Source: CAVLDP01 sp963661945
Lineage (GTDB): Bacteria; Bacillota; Clostridia; Lachnospirales; Lachnospiraceae
Length of the DNA: 64,000 nucleotides
Direction: 5' to 3'
Assembly: GCA_963661945.1 (NCBI GenBank)
Contig: CAVLDP010000002.1
Location: 108,890-172,889 of the forward strand
Under the pieces are notes generated by a model. It worked only from the letters and a program-made list of their open reading frames with translations. It searched no databases and had not been told where the DNA came from. The translations under genes and the position numbers were made by a program. Position 1 is the first letter of the stretch. The number at the start of each line of letters is the position of its first letter. Positions 34,932 through 43,752 of the stretch are shown piece by piece.

Positions 34932-35942
34932 TTAGAACTTGCCGTCGCGTGCAGCTTCCTCAACCGAAACAGCTACAGCAACAGTAGCTCCTACCATTGG
35001 GTTGTTACCCATACCGATAAGACCCATCATCTCAACGTGAGCTGGAACAGATGAAGAACCAGCAAACTGAGCATCAGAGTGCATACGGCCAAGAGTATCC
35101 GTCATACCATAAGAAGCAGGACCTGCAGCCATGTTATCTGGATGAAGTGTACGACCTGTACCACCGCCTGATGCAACAGAGAAGTACTTCTTACCCTGCT
35201 CGATGCATTCCTTCTTATAAGTACCAGCTACTGGATGCTGGAAACGTGTAGGGTTAGTAGAGTTACCTGTAATAGATACGCCTACGTTCTCCTTGTGCAT
35301 GATAGCTACACCTTCCTGAACATCGTCAGCGCCATAACACTTAACAGTTGCGCGAACGCCATCAGAATAAGCCTTCTCATATACTACATTAAGTTCAGCC
35401 TTCTTGTAGTCATACTTAGTCTCAACATATGTGAAACCATTGATACGAGAAATAATCTGAGCAGCATCCTTGCCAAGACCATTTAAGATAACGCGAAGAG
35501 GCTTCTGGCGAACCTTGTTTGCCTTCTCAGCGATACCGATTGCACCCTCAGCTGCTGCAAATGACTCATGACCTGCAAGGAAGCAGAAGCACTCTGTCTC
35601 CTCCTCAAGTAACATCTTACCGAGGTTACCATGTCCAAGACCAACCTTACGATGATCAGCAACAGAACCTGGGATACAAAAAGCCTGAAGACCTTCACCG
35701 ATTGCTGCAGCAGCATCAGAAGCCTTGCGGCATCCCTTCTTAATAGCGATTGCTGCACCTACTGTGTAAGCCCAGCATGCATTTTCAAAACAAATTGGCT
35801 GAATGCCCTTAACCTGATTGTATACATCTAAACCAGCATCCTTGGTAATCTTCTCAGCTTCTTCGATAGAGCTGATACCATAGCTGTTAAGTACAGCGTT
35901 GATCTGGTCAATTCTTCTCTCATATGATTCAAATAATGCCAT
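34932..35942 (-). CDS. GGGtGRT protein (uncharacterised, paired with a NifU-like scaffold)
   Basis: 336 residues, recognised by the motif that names the family, SGGGTGRTLHPDNMAAGPA (about 262-280), and by the C-terminal HVEMMGLIGMGNNPMVGATVAVAVS. The protein looks soluble and alpha/beta, with a Gly-rich binding loop of unknown ligand. It follows the NifU-like gene by 18 bases and shares its promoter and terminator, so the two form a two-gene unit. Family members are known from anaerobes but have no assigned function; a role in metal or cluster handling is inferred only from the partner. Confidence 0.88.
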   Translation of the reverse strand: MALFESYERRIDQINAVLNSYGISSIEEAEKITKDAGLDVYNQVKGIQPICFENACWAYTVGAAIAIKKGCRKASDAAAAIGEGLQAFCIPGSVADHRKVGLGHGNLGKMLLEEETECFCFLAGHESFAAAEGAIGIAEKANKVRQKPLRVILNGLGKDAAQIISRINGFTYVETKYDYKKAELNVVYEKAYSDGVRATVKCYGADDVQEGVAIMHKENVGVSITGNSTNPTRFQHPVAGTYKKECIEQGKKYFSVASGGGTGRTLHPDNMAAGPASYGMTDTLGRMHSDAQFAGSSSVPAHVEMMGLIGMGNNPMVGATVAVAVSVEEAARDGKF

Positions 35943-35960
35943 TTCCGTTCTCCTTTCTGA

Positions 35961-36662
35961 TTACTCTGCACGAGGATCGATGATCTTAACAGCACCCTGC
36001 TCTGGAGTAACTCGGCCATAAGAACCTGAAGCCTTCTCCCAAGCTGTGTTAGCATCATCACCCTTCTTGATGAAGTCTGTCATCTTACCAAGAGAAACGA
36101 ACTGATAACCGATAACCTCGTCATCAGCATCAAGAGCGATACCTGTTACATATCCCTCTGCCATCTCAAGATAACGAACACCCTTCTCCTTGGTTGCGTA
36201 CATTGTACCAACCTGAGAACGAAGTCCCTTACCAAGATCCTCAAGACCAGCACCAATTGCAAGTCCATCATCAGAGAATGCAGACTGTGTACGGCCGTAT
36301 ACAATCTGAAGGAATAACTCTCTCATAGCTGTATTAATAGCGTCACATACAAGGTCAGTATTCAGAGCTTCAAGAATAGTCTTGCCCTGAAGAATCTCAG
36401 CTGCCATAGCTGCTGAATGAGTCATACCAGAACATCCGATGGTCTCAACGAGTGCTTCCTCGATTACACCATTCTTAACGTTCAGGGATAACTTACAAGC
36501 ACCCTGCTGTGGAGCACACCAGCCCACACCATGTGTGAAGCCAGAAATGTCTTCGATCTTCTTAGCGTGTACCCACTGTCCCTCTTCTGGAATAGGAGCT
36601 GGGTCATGCTTAGCGCCCTTAGCTACAGGACACATGTTTTGTACTTCTTTTGTATAAATCAT
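35961..36662 (-). CDS. NifU-like iron-sulfur scaffold protein, atypical
   Basis: 233 residues. The IscU/NifU-like core is visible: GACKLSLNVKNGVIEEA, then ETIGCSGMTHSAAMAAEILQGKTI (compare GCxxSxAS...GK in NifU) and a Cys in DLVCDAIN. The third cluster cysteine of classical scaffolds is not found in the expected place; extra cysteines lie near the start (MCPVAKG, GWCAPQQGAC). The C-terminal 90 residues are an extension not seen in IscU. It therefore is a divergent scaffold or sensor. AAGGAGAG gives the start. It is the first gene of the unit, downstream of a 12-base perfect palindrome that may be an operator. Confidence 0.85.
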   Translation of the reverse strand: MIYTKEVQNMCPVAKGAKHDPAPIPEEGQWVHAKKIEDISGFTHGVGWCAPQQGACKLSLNVKNGVIEEALVETIGCSGMTHSAAMAAEILQGKTILEALNTDLVCDAINTAMRELFLQIVYGRTQSAFSDDGLAIGAGLEDLGKGLRSQVGTMYATKEKGVRYLEMAEGYVTGIALDADDEVIGYQFVSLGKMTDFIKKGDDANTAWEKASGSYGRVTPEQGAVKIIDPRAE

Positions 36663-36686
36663 GATACAAACTCTCCTTTCGTATTA

Positions 36687-36704
36687 TCCAAATACGTATT
36701 TAGA
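36687..36704. promoter_or_regulatory. Palindrome, candidate operator of the NifU-like/GGGtGRT unit
   Basis: A perfect 12-base palindrome AAATACGTATTT (36690-36701) extends to 18 bases with one mismatched pair. It lies 25 bases before the NifU-like start and just after a possible promoter (TTGCGA, 18 bases, TATAAG, minus strand). The placement suits a repressor site. The binding protein is unknown. Confidence 0.45.
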
Positions 36705-36809
36705 TACTTGTGTCATCTCTTCTATCTCTTATAGAAATAGGAAAAGACGCATCGCAATCATTTTCGCACATTTTACCGGATTCGTCTAGATAAAGTGTGA
36801 AAAATTTAA

Positions 36810-37496
36810 CTATTTCTCCTTGGTCACAATATGGTCCTGATCCTTGAAGATAGAATGTGGTGGAATCAGGCCGCGAACACAGGATGTCGGATAAATATTG
36901 GTGTCTGGTCCAAGAACTGTTCCCGGATTCAGGACAGAGTTACAGCCAACCTCAACATGATCACCAAGCATAGCGCCAAACTTCTTAAGTCCTGTTTTAA
37001 TTTCTTCATTATTAGCGCGATCCTTGACAACAACAAGTGTCTTATCCGATTTGACATTAGAAGTGATAGAACCCGCTCCCATATGTGAGAAGAATCCTAA
37101 TATAGAATCTCCCACATAATTATAATGAGGCACCTGAACGTGGTTAAATAAGACAACATTCTTAAGCTCAGTCGAATTACCTACCACAGAATCCTTACCA
37201 ACAATCGCATTTCCGCGAATAAAGGCTCCAGGTCTAACTTCCGTATCTGCGTCAATAATTAAAGGACCATTTAATGTTGCTGTATTTGCAATACTAACCG
37301 TCTTATGAATCCAAATATAATTCTTAGGGTCTGACATAGGATGGCTAAATTCATCTGCATCAAGTGTCGGGCCTAACCGCTTAATAAAATCACCAATTTC
37401 TGGCAGGACCTCCCAAGGATAGTCCTTTCCTAGAAATAAGTCCTTTGCAATGGTTTCATCCAAAGTGTACATGTTCTTAATTAATGCATTTTCCAT
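36810..37496 (-). CDS. Left-handed beta-helix (hexapeptide repeat) protein, acyltransferase-like
   Basis: 228 residues. After an N-terminal helical part (about 1-60) hexapeptide repeats run from about 70 to 215 (for example ATLNGPLIIDADTEVRPGAFIRGNAIVGKDSVVGNSTELKNVV in part), a fold seen in GlmU C-terminal and LpxA/LpxD-type acyltransferases. The HMGAGSITSN stretch resembles the GlmU acetyltransferase loop. No nucleotidyltransferase domain is present. The substrate is unknown. The start at 37496 has GAGGT six bases upstream; a longer frame overlaps topB. It is 10 bases after topB. Confidence 0.8.
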   Translation of the reverse strand: MENALIKNMYTLDETIAKDLFLGKDYPWEVLPEIGDFIKRLGPTLDADEFSHPMSDPKNYIWIHKTVSIANTATLNGPLIIDADTEVRPGAFIRGNAIVGKDSVVGNSTELKNVVLFNHVQVPHYNYVGDSILGFFSHMGAGSITSNVKSDKTLVVVKDRANNEEIKTGLKKFGAMLGDHVEVGCNSVLNPGTVLGPDTNIYPTSCVRGLIPPHSIFKDQDHIVTKEK

Positions 37497-37506
37497 AATA
37501 AACCTC

Positions 37507-39558
37507 TTACTTTTTATAGAATTGAGACAGAACCTCATAACGCCGATTCATGTCATATTGGTTGTTTAGCCCTTTCACTGCATTGGTTCGTCTAGTGATG
37601 AATCCAGTGAGCTTATCCATATACTCTTCTTCCTTCGTCGTGCCTTCTGCAACCTGAGACAAGCCCTTCTCCCAGGAAGCCGTAAGCTTTGGATCAAGGA
37701 GCGATGGAATTGAGCATAAGACAATATCATAGATCATCTCACCTCGAAGAGTTGGTGTATAGATCTGCGTCTTCTTATTAAGGTTCAAATACTTGTTATT
37801 CACAAGCTTCTTCAGAATCTCCGCTCTTGTTGCAGATGTGCCGATTCCAGATCCCTTAATCTGTTCACGAAGCTCTTCATTTTCGATTAGATTACCTGCA
37901 TTCTCCATAGCAAGAATCATAGCACCAGAATTATAGCGCTTAGGAGGGGATGTCTCACCCTCTCGAATAGAAAAGCCAGAAAACTGAACCGAATCGCCTT
38001 TCTTAAGTGATGATATAATTTCACTGATATTACTATTCAGTTCTTCCTCTTCCTCATTCTCGTCCTTCTCAGAGTCTTCTGAATTATTCTTCTTCTTGAA
38101 GGAATAATTCATAGCAGACAAATAACCTTCGGCCACCAGAACTTTCTCCGATGCAAAGAGATATTCTCCCTGACAAAGTACCGTAATATTCACCTTCTCA
38201 TACTCTGCAGGAGGAAGGAAAATAGCAAGGAAACGACGAACAATCGCCTCATAGACATAGATAGACCTTTGACTTAGTGACTTAAGATTCTGGAAGCCCT
38301 GTCCTGTCGGAATCACTGCATAATGGTCTGTAATTTGCTTATCATTTACATATTTCGTCTTCTCAATACCCTTGTAGAGCTCCTGATCTAGTATCTGCTG
38401 TACAAAAGGAGCCACACCAGGAATATTCCTAAGACCAGCTATATTCTTGTGAATCTCCTTTGCAACAGCTGTCGATAGAACTCTGGCATCCGTTCTAGGA
38501 TAAGTCACAAGCTTCTTCTCATACAGCTCCTGAATAATGGTAAGGGTCTCATCGGGACTAATTTTGAAAAACTTGGAACAATCATTCTGAAGCTCTGCCA
38601 AGTTATATAGAAGCGGCGGATTCTTCTTCTCCTTCTTCTTCTCAAGCTTCACAATCTGCCCCTCTGCCGGACAAATGGTATTCCCTTCTTCATCAAATTG
38701 AAGACTCGTATTATCCACATTTCCAAGAGATGCAATAAGGTCTACTGCATCGCTTTTCTCCTTGAAGCCATTTTCCTTGTATAGCTTCGGTGAATCAAGA
38801 TACGTTGAGCCTGCAACCGCCTTCCATTCCATAGACACTGTCGCATCTGACATATTAGCCTGTCCAAGCACTCTATAAAATGGTGTTTTCACAAAATCTC
38901 TGATATCTCGTTCGCGTCGTACCACCATACCAAGAACACAGGTCATGACACGGCCCACGCTAATCGAGCAGAATTTCTCATTTAGAAAATGAGCCATAGA
39001 ATTGCCATACTTAATCGAAAGCAACCTGGAGAAATTAATTCCCATCAGATAGTCTTCCTTAGCACGAAGATAGGCAGCTGCTGACAAATTATCATAATAA
39101 GAAATGTCCTTAGCCTCGCGAATGCCTCTTAAAATTTCTTCCTCAGTCTGAGAATCAATCCAAACTCTTCTCTCGTCCTTGTCATGGACAGAAGCCATCT
39201 GGCGAACCAGACGATATATGTACTCTCCCTCACGTCCCGAGTCAGTACAGACATAGATTCTCTCCACATCCTCCCTATTCAAAAGTGAGGACACAATCTT
39301 ATATTGTTTCGAGGCAGAACCTATTACCTCGTACTTAAATTCTTCCGGCAAGAATGGCAGAGTATCTAAACGCCATTTCTTATATTTCTCATCATATTGA
39401 TCTGGATAGCTCATGGTTACAAGATGGCCAACGCACCAGGTTACAACAGAATTGTCTCCTTCCATATATCCGTCATGGTTGGATAGATTCTCCTTCAGTG
39501 CCTTGCCAAATTCCCTTGCAACACTAGGCTTCTCCGCAATATATAGGGATTTACCCAT
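37507..39558 (-). CDS. topB: DNA topoisomerase III (type IA)
   Basis: 683 residues. The Toprim domain starts with AEKPSVAREFGKAL and contains the acidic CTDSGREGEYIYR; the active-site tyrosine is in LVTYPRTDARVLS (about 350). GIGTSATRAEILKKL is the typical DNA-gate stretch. It relaxes and decatenates single-strand-bearing DNA. A very acidic insert (about 490-520, DSEKDENEEEEEL) is unusual but in a loop. No zinc fingers follow. It lies 14 bases after the ATPase gene and 10 before the beta-helix gene. Confidence 0.96.
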   Translation of the reverse strand: MGKSLYIAEKPSVAREFGKALKENLSNHDGYMEGDNSVVTWCVGHLVTMSYPDQYDEKYKKWRLDTLPFLPEEFKYEVIGSASKQYKIVSSLLNREDVERIYVCTDSGREGEYIYRLVRQMASVHDKDERRVWIDSQTEEEILRGIREAKDISYYDNLSAAAYLRAKEDYLMGINFSRLLSIKYGNSMAHFLNEKFCSISVGRVMTCVLGMVVRRERDIRDFVKTPFYRVLGQANMSDATVSMEWKAVAGSTYLDSPKLYKENGFKEKSDAVDLIASLGNVDNTSLQFDEEGNTICPAEGQIVKLEKKKEKKNPPLLYNLAELQNDCSKFFKISPDETLTIIQELYEKKLVTYPRTDARVLSTAVAKEIHKNIAGLRNIPGVAPFVQQILDQELYKGIEKTKYVNDKQITDHYAVIPTGQGFQNLKSLSQRSIYVYEAIVRRFLAIFLPPAEYEKVNITVLCQGEYLFASEKVLVAEGYLSAMNYSFKKKNNSEDSEKDENEEEEELNSNISEIISSLKKGDSVQFSGFSIREGETSPPKRYNSGAMILAMENAGNLIENEELREQIKGSGIGTSATRAEILKKLVNNKYLNLNKKTQIYTPTLRGEMIYDIVLCSIPSLLDPKLTASWEKGLSQVAEGTTKEEEYMDKLTGFITRRTNAVKGLNNQYDMNRRYEVLSQFYKK

Positions 39559-39572
39559 TCTTTTATCTCCAA

Positions 39573-40937
39573 TTATAATTCTGTCATATCTACAAGCACT
39601 ACCTTACTATCCTGCTTTGCAAGTTCGAGCAATTTCTTGTCAAATGACTTAGCAGAAAACAAGTAGATTGTGCTGGCAGAAACTCTGGCAAGCTCCATTG
39701 TTGCAAGAAGATTCGAATAAATATCATAAGACATCTCATCTTCTGTGTAATTACACATGCCAACGATCGTATTTCTGGCTTCATCCTGTCCAACAATGTC
39801 GATATCATGAAGCTTACCAATCCAGGTTCCCATCTTCTTCACCTGAATTGGCACCTTGTGCATGCGATTCATCAGTTCCAAATATTCCTGGCAGACAAGG
39901 ACAAAATACCGATTCAAATAAGCATCCAAATAATCTGCAATATATCTGTCATAGAAGACTTCTGGCTCTAAAACATAGACCTCTGATAGATGTGGGTAAA
40001 TAAATTTGAAATAGAAATTCACAAAATTATTCTTAATTCGGTAAATTCCCTTCTTGGTATTCTCCCATCCACCAGTCTCGAAGGAAACCACCTTCGAAAC
40101 CACGTCAAAAGCAGCAAGATTCTTAATATATACAGAAATCTTGGCTCTAGAATAACCCGTATCTAAATAGAGGTCATTCAGCTTCTCATTGCCCCTGGCA
40201 ATAGAGGATAGAATGGTCTCATAAACCTGCAATTCTCTAAGCTCCGAACCAATAAATTGCTCTGCCTCATTAAATAATGCTCCATCATATTTGCTAAGAA
40301 TCAGAGCGCAGACATTTTCCTTGGTCGACTTCTTCGCATCCCAGAGATTAAGATATGCAGGAACGCCTCCCAAGATACCATATGCCTCTACTGACTGCTT
40401 CACAGAGAAAGAAGGGAAGGTACGAACAATATCAAGGAAGCTGACATCCTTAAGCTTCACCTTGTAATCAAGAGTTATATCAGCTTCAGACAGGACATCA
40501 TCCAAATCATTATTGCACCAGGAAAGCGCTTCTGATGCCAGAAGAATCATAATTGGGCCAGGATAAAAGGAACGATTCTTAAGCTTCAATAAACCATCAA
40601 GGAATTCCGGATTCTTGCGACATACCAAATCAAAATTATCAATTACAACGATTAGCTTCGAAGAACCATCGCAGGTAATTCTCTTAAAGCAGGCATCATA
40701 GCTTGGCTCTGTAATCTTGCAGTTATAGGTACTTTGAATCTGATTTGCAAATTGCTTCAGCTGTTCTCTAGGTGATGCAAATCTGGCATGATAATAGAAT
40801 ACCTGCTTGCCTTGGCATAATTCGCCAATAATCTGCTCCTTCTCAGAGCGGACACTACCATATACAAGCGTAATTGAATTGCCCTCGCTCTCATAAATCT
40901 GTTCTAGTGTCTTAAGTTCTGCTGTTCTAACTACCAT
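39573..40937 (-). CDS. Archaeal-type ATPase family protein with degenerate Walker A
   Basis: 454 residues resembling the archaeal ATPase/DUF234 family (AAA-like domain about 1-210, winged-helix region about 230-300, nuclease-like DUF234 region to the end with HDIDIVGQDEARNTIVGMCNY). The Walker A position reads GSVRSEKEQI, lacking the second Gly and the Thr/Ser of GxxxxGK[ST], while a Walker B-like LIVVIDNFD is kept. ATP hydrolysis is therefore doubtful. The C-terminal D...E-type residues resemble a PD-(D/E)xK core but I cannot confirm it. It is first in an operon with topB, from its own promoter. Confidence 0.8.
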   Translation of the reverse strand: MVVRTAELKTLEQIYESEGNSITLVYGSVRSEKEQIIGELCQGKQVFYYHARFASPREQLKQFANQIQSTYNCKITEPSYDACFKRITCDGSSKLIVVIDNFDLVCRKNPEFLDGLLKLKNRSFYPGPIMILLASEALSWCNNDLDDVLSEADITLDYKVKLKDVSFLDIVRTFPSFSVKQSVEAYGILGGVPAYLNLWDAKKSTKENVCALILSKYDGALFNEAEQFIGSELRELQVYETILSSIARGNEKLNDLYLDTGYSRAKISVYIKNLAAFDVVSKVVSFETGGWENTKKGIYRIKNNFVNFYFKFIYPHLSEVYVLEPEVFYDRYIADYLDAYLNRYFVLVCQEYLELMNRMHKVPIQVKKMGTWIGKLHDIDIVGQDEARNTIVGMCNYTEDEMSYDIYSNLLATMELARVSASTIYLFSAKSFDKKLLELAKQDSKVVLVDMTEL

Positions 40938-40999
40938 TGAAATCCCCTGTTCTACTCAAATTATGTCTAATGGATTATCCCACCAGACGGACTTCTTCT

Positions 41000-41028
41000 A
41001 TTATAACTATAGCTATTCTAAAGCTCAA
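41000..41028 (-). promoter_or_regulatory. Promoter of the ATPase-topB operon
   Basis: Minus-strand -35 TTGAGC (41023-41028) and consensus -10 TATAAT (41000-41005) with a 17-base spacer, about 60 bases before the ATPase start. Confidence 0.65.
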
Positions 41029-41065
41029 TAAAATAAAACCTAATTTTAATAAAATCACATAAAAA

Positions 41066-41097
41066 TTCCCCGGGTGATTTAAAAATCACCTAGGGAA
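41066..41097 (-). terminator. Rho-independent terminator after asd
   Basis: On the minus strand TTCCCTAGGTGATT pairs with AATCACCCGGGGAA (two mismatches) and is followed by TTTTTATG. It lies 23 bases after the asd stop. Confidence 0.85.
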
Positions 41098-41120
41098 TGC
41101 AAAGTTATACAAGAATCAAT

Positions 41121-42212
41121 TTATTTCTTCTCAATAAACTTCTGAGCTGTAAGAAGTTCTGCACAAAGGACAGCTCCACCCGCTGCGCCACGAATTGTAT
41201 TATGAGATAAGCCTACGAACTTGTAATCATAGACAGAATCTTCACGAAGTCTTCCGATTGATACGCCCATGCCGTTCTCATAATTCACATCAAGCTGTAC
41301 CTGTGGACGATTGTCTTCCTCAAGATACTGAATAAAGTTCTTCGGTGCAGAAGGAAGATCAAGTTCCTGTGGCAATCCCTTAAATTCACGAAGAGCAGCA
41401 ATCAGCTGATCCTTCGTAGGTTTCTTACGGAATTTTACGAAGCAGGTTGCAGTATGTCCATAGAGAATTGGAACACGAATACACTGTGATGTAATCTTGA
41501 TCGTATCTGCATCGGCAGGAACAATCTGTCCATTCTCTACCTTGCCCCAGATACGAAGAGGTTCCTTCTCAGACTTCTCTTCTTCGCCTCCAATATATGG
41601 AATGATATTTCCATTCATCTCAGGCCACTCAGCAAAATTCTTACCAGCACCAGAGATTGCCTGATAAGTAGATACAACAGCTTCATATGGCTCGAATTCC
41701 TTCCAAGCAGTAAGTGCTGGTGCATAAGACTGGATTGAGCAATTAGGCTTAACTGCAATAAATCCACGAGTTGTACCAAGACGCTTACGCTGATCATGGA
41801 TTACTTCCATATGCTCTGGATTGATTTCAGGAACAACCATTGGTACATCTTCTGTCCAACGATGTGCTGAATTATTAGAGACAACAGGGGTCTCTGTCTT
41901 TGCATATGCTTCCTCGATTGCCTTAATCTCTTCCTTGGTCATGTCTACCGCAGAGAAGACAAAATCAACCTCTGATGCAACTGCTTCTACTTCATTTACA
42001 TTCTTAACAATCAAATTCTTAACAGACTCTGGAATAGCTGTATCCATCTTCCATCTTCCACCAACAGCCTGCTCATAGGTCTGTCCTGCAGATCGAGGTG
42101 ATGCAGCAACTGTCGTAACCTCAAACCATGGATGGTTCTCAAGAAGGGCTATAAATCTCTGGCCAACCATACCCGTTGCGCCTAGAATTCCAACCTTTAA
42201 TTTCTCACTCAT
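41121..42212 (-). CDS. asd: Aspartate-semialdehyde dehydrogenase (archaeal/fungal type)
   Basis: 363 residues. It reduces aspartyl phosphate to the semialdehyde, the branch point to lysine, threonine and methionine. GILGATGMVGQRF is the NADP-binding motif, VKPNCSIQSY holds the active cysteine (about 163), and QAISGAGKNF and RVPILYGHTATCFVKF match the archaeal/fungal subfamily rather than the classic bacterial one. The product feeds dapL/dapF (55706-57778) and thrC. It has its own promoter with a palindrome just downstream, and its own terminator. Confidence 0.95.
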   Translation of the reverse strand: MSEKLKVGILGATGMVGQRFIALLENHPWFEVTTVAASPRSAGQTYEQAVGGRWKMDTAIPESVKNLIVKNVNEVEAVASEVDFVFSAVDMTKEEIKAIEEAYAKTETPVVSNNSAHRWTEDVPMVVPEINPEHMEVIHDQRKRLGTTRGFIAVKPNCSIQSYAPALTAWKEFEPYEAVVSTYQAISGAGKNFAEWPEMNGNIIPYIGGEEEKSEKEPLRIWGKVENGQIVPADADTIKITSQCIRVPILYGHTATCFVKFRKKPTKDQLIAALREFKGLPQELDLPSAPKNFIQYLEEDNRPQVQLDVNYENGMGVSIGRLREDSVYDYKFVGLSHNTIRGAAGGAVLCAELLTAQKFIEKK

Positions 42213-42274
42213 TTTCTAAATCTCCTTTAGTAACCTTTTTTCTCGTACAAAAATCGTATTTTGTATTTTCCCGA

Positions 42275-42288
42275 CGGACAAATGTTCG
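42275..42288. promoter_or_regulatory. Palindrome resembling a Firmicutes LexA box, at the asd promoter
   Basis: CGGACAAATGTTCG differs at one half-site base from CGAACRNRYGTTCG, the Gram-positive SOS box. It lies about 4-17 bases downstream of the predicted asd transcript start, a repressor position. An SOS role for asd is not expected, so this could equally be another operator or chance. Confidence 0.35.
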
Positions 42289-42298
42289 TCCAGAAAAT

Positions 42299-42327
42299 AT
42301 ATTACTTGACTATCCACCAAAAAGCAA
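42299..42327 (-). promoter_or_regulatory. Promoter of asd
   Basis: Minus-strand -35 TTGCTT (42322-42327) and -10 TAATAT (42299-42304), spacer 17. It lies in the 134-base gap between argH and asd. Confidence 0.6.
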
Positions 42328-42346
42328 GTCTTATTTTTGTATATTT

Positions 42347-43720
42347 TTACCGAAGGTATTCCTTATAAGAAGCGATTGCTTTCTCCATGGATTCATGACC
42401 TGGAGCGCCAATGGTAAGACGCTTATTTACACAAGTCTCCATGGAAATTGCATCATAAATATCTTCTTCAAAGGCAGGACAAATTGCCTGAAGTTCCTCT
42501 AGGCTCATATCATCAATTGCAATACGTCGCTCGATGCAATAGAGAACAATCTGACCTACTATGCCATGCGCATCTCGGAAAGGAATGCCATGATTCACCA
42601 AATAATCTGCTGCATCAGTTGCATTTGTAAATCCATGACGAGAGCTCTCTAACATGCGATCCTTATTAAAGCGCATGGTTTGTAGCATGCCATTAAATAA
42701 AGCAACGCAGCCCTTTGCCGTATCCATTGCATCAAAGGAAAGCTCCTTGTCCTCCTGCATGTCCTTGTTGTATGCAAGTGGAATGCCCTTCATCGTAGTA
42801 AGTAGGGACATCAGAGCTCCATAGACTCTGCCTGTCTTACCACGTACAAGTTCTGCAATATCAGGATTCTTCTTCTGTGGCATGATGGAGCTTCCTGTAC
42901 TATAGGCATCATCAATCTCAACAAACTTATACTCGTTGCTATTCCAGATAATCACTTCCTCTGAAAACCGGCTTAGATGCATCATAATAGTAGAAAGTGC
43001 AGACAAGAATTCAATCAAATAATCTCGATCACTGACTCCATCCATGGAATTCATCGTTGGCCCATAGAAATCAAGCAACTCCGCTGTATATTCTCTGTCC
43101 AAAGGATATGTCGTACCTGCAAGTGCACCAGAACCAAGTGGGCAGTAATTCATACGTTCATAGATATCGTGAAGACGGAGACGGTCCCTGCGGAACATCT
43201 CGAAATAAGCGCCCATATGATGCGCAAGTGTAATCGGCTGAGCCTTCTGTAAATGGGTAAAGCCAGGCATAATGGTATCAATATTCTCTTCCATAATATG
43301 AAGAATCGTTGTAAGAAGATTCTTAAGCTCCTGGTCCATCTCCAGCACTTCTTTTCTAGTGAAGAGACGCATATCGAGTGCAACCTGATCATTTCTGGAA
43401 CGTCCTGTATGAAGCTTCTTGCCTGTATCTCCAATACGGTCAATCAGATTTGCCTCAACGAAGGAGTGAATATCCTCATATTCATCCGTAATGAGAAGCT
43501 TTCCATCCATAACATCGAAGAAGATGCCATCCAGTCCATTTATAATCTCATCTCTCTCTGAATTGGTTAGAATGCCAACCTTTGCAAGCATAGTGACATG
43601 TGCCTTCGAACCTGCAATATCTTCCTCAAAGAACTTCTGATCAAATGAAATTGATGCGTTAAACTGATAGACAAGCTTGTCTGTTTCTTTGGTGAATCTT
43701 CCACCCCATAACTGTGCCAT
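42347..43720 (-). CDS. argH: Argininosuccinate lyase
   Basis: Last enzyme of arginine synthesis, splitting argininosuccinate to arginine and fumarate. The 457-residue protein has the N-terminal LWGGRFTKETD, HTGRSRNDQVALDMRL (about 108), the catalytic TGSSIMPQKKNPD signature (about 275-287) and PGFTHLQKAQP. Length is normal. It stands 32 bases behind queH, without other arg genes; argR lies elsewhere in the window. Confidence 0.97.
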   Translation of the reverse strand: MAQLWGGRFTKETDKLVYQFNASISFDQKFFEEDIAGSKAHVTMLAKVGILTNSERDEIINGLDGIFFDVMDGKLLITDEYEDIHSFVEANLIDRIGDTGKKLHTGRSRNDQVALDMRLFTRKEVLEMDQELKNLLTTILHIMEENIDTIMPGFTHLQKAQPITLAHHMGAYFEMFRRDRLRLHDIYERMNYCPLGSGALAGTTYPLDREYTAELLDFYGPTMNSMDGVSDRDYLIEFLSALSTIMMHLSRFSEEVIIWNSNEYKFVEIDDAYSTGSSIMPQKKNPDIAELVRGKTGRVYGALMSLLTTMKGIPLAYNKDMQEDKELSFDAMDTAKGCVALFNGMLQTMRFNKDRMLESSRHGFTNATDAADYLVNHGIPFRDAHGIVGQIVLYCIERRIAIDDMSLEELQAICPAFEEDIYDAISMETCVNKRLTIGAPGHESMEKAIASYKEYLR

Positions 43721-43752
43721 AGTAATTATCCTCTTTCTTTTTTCTTTTTCCT

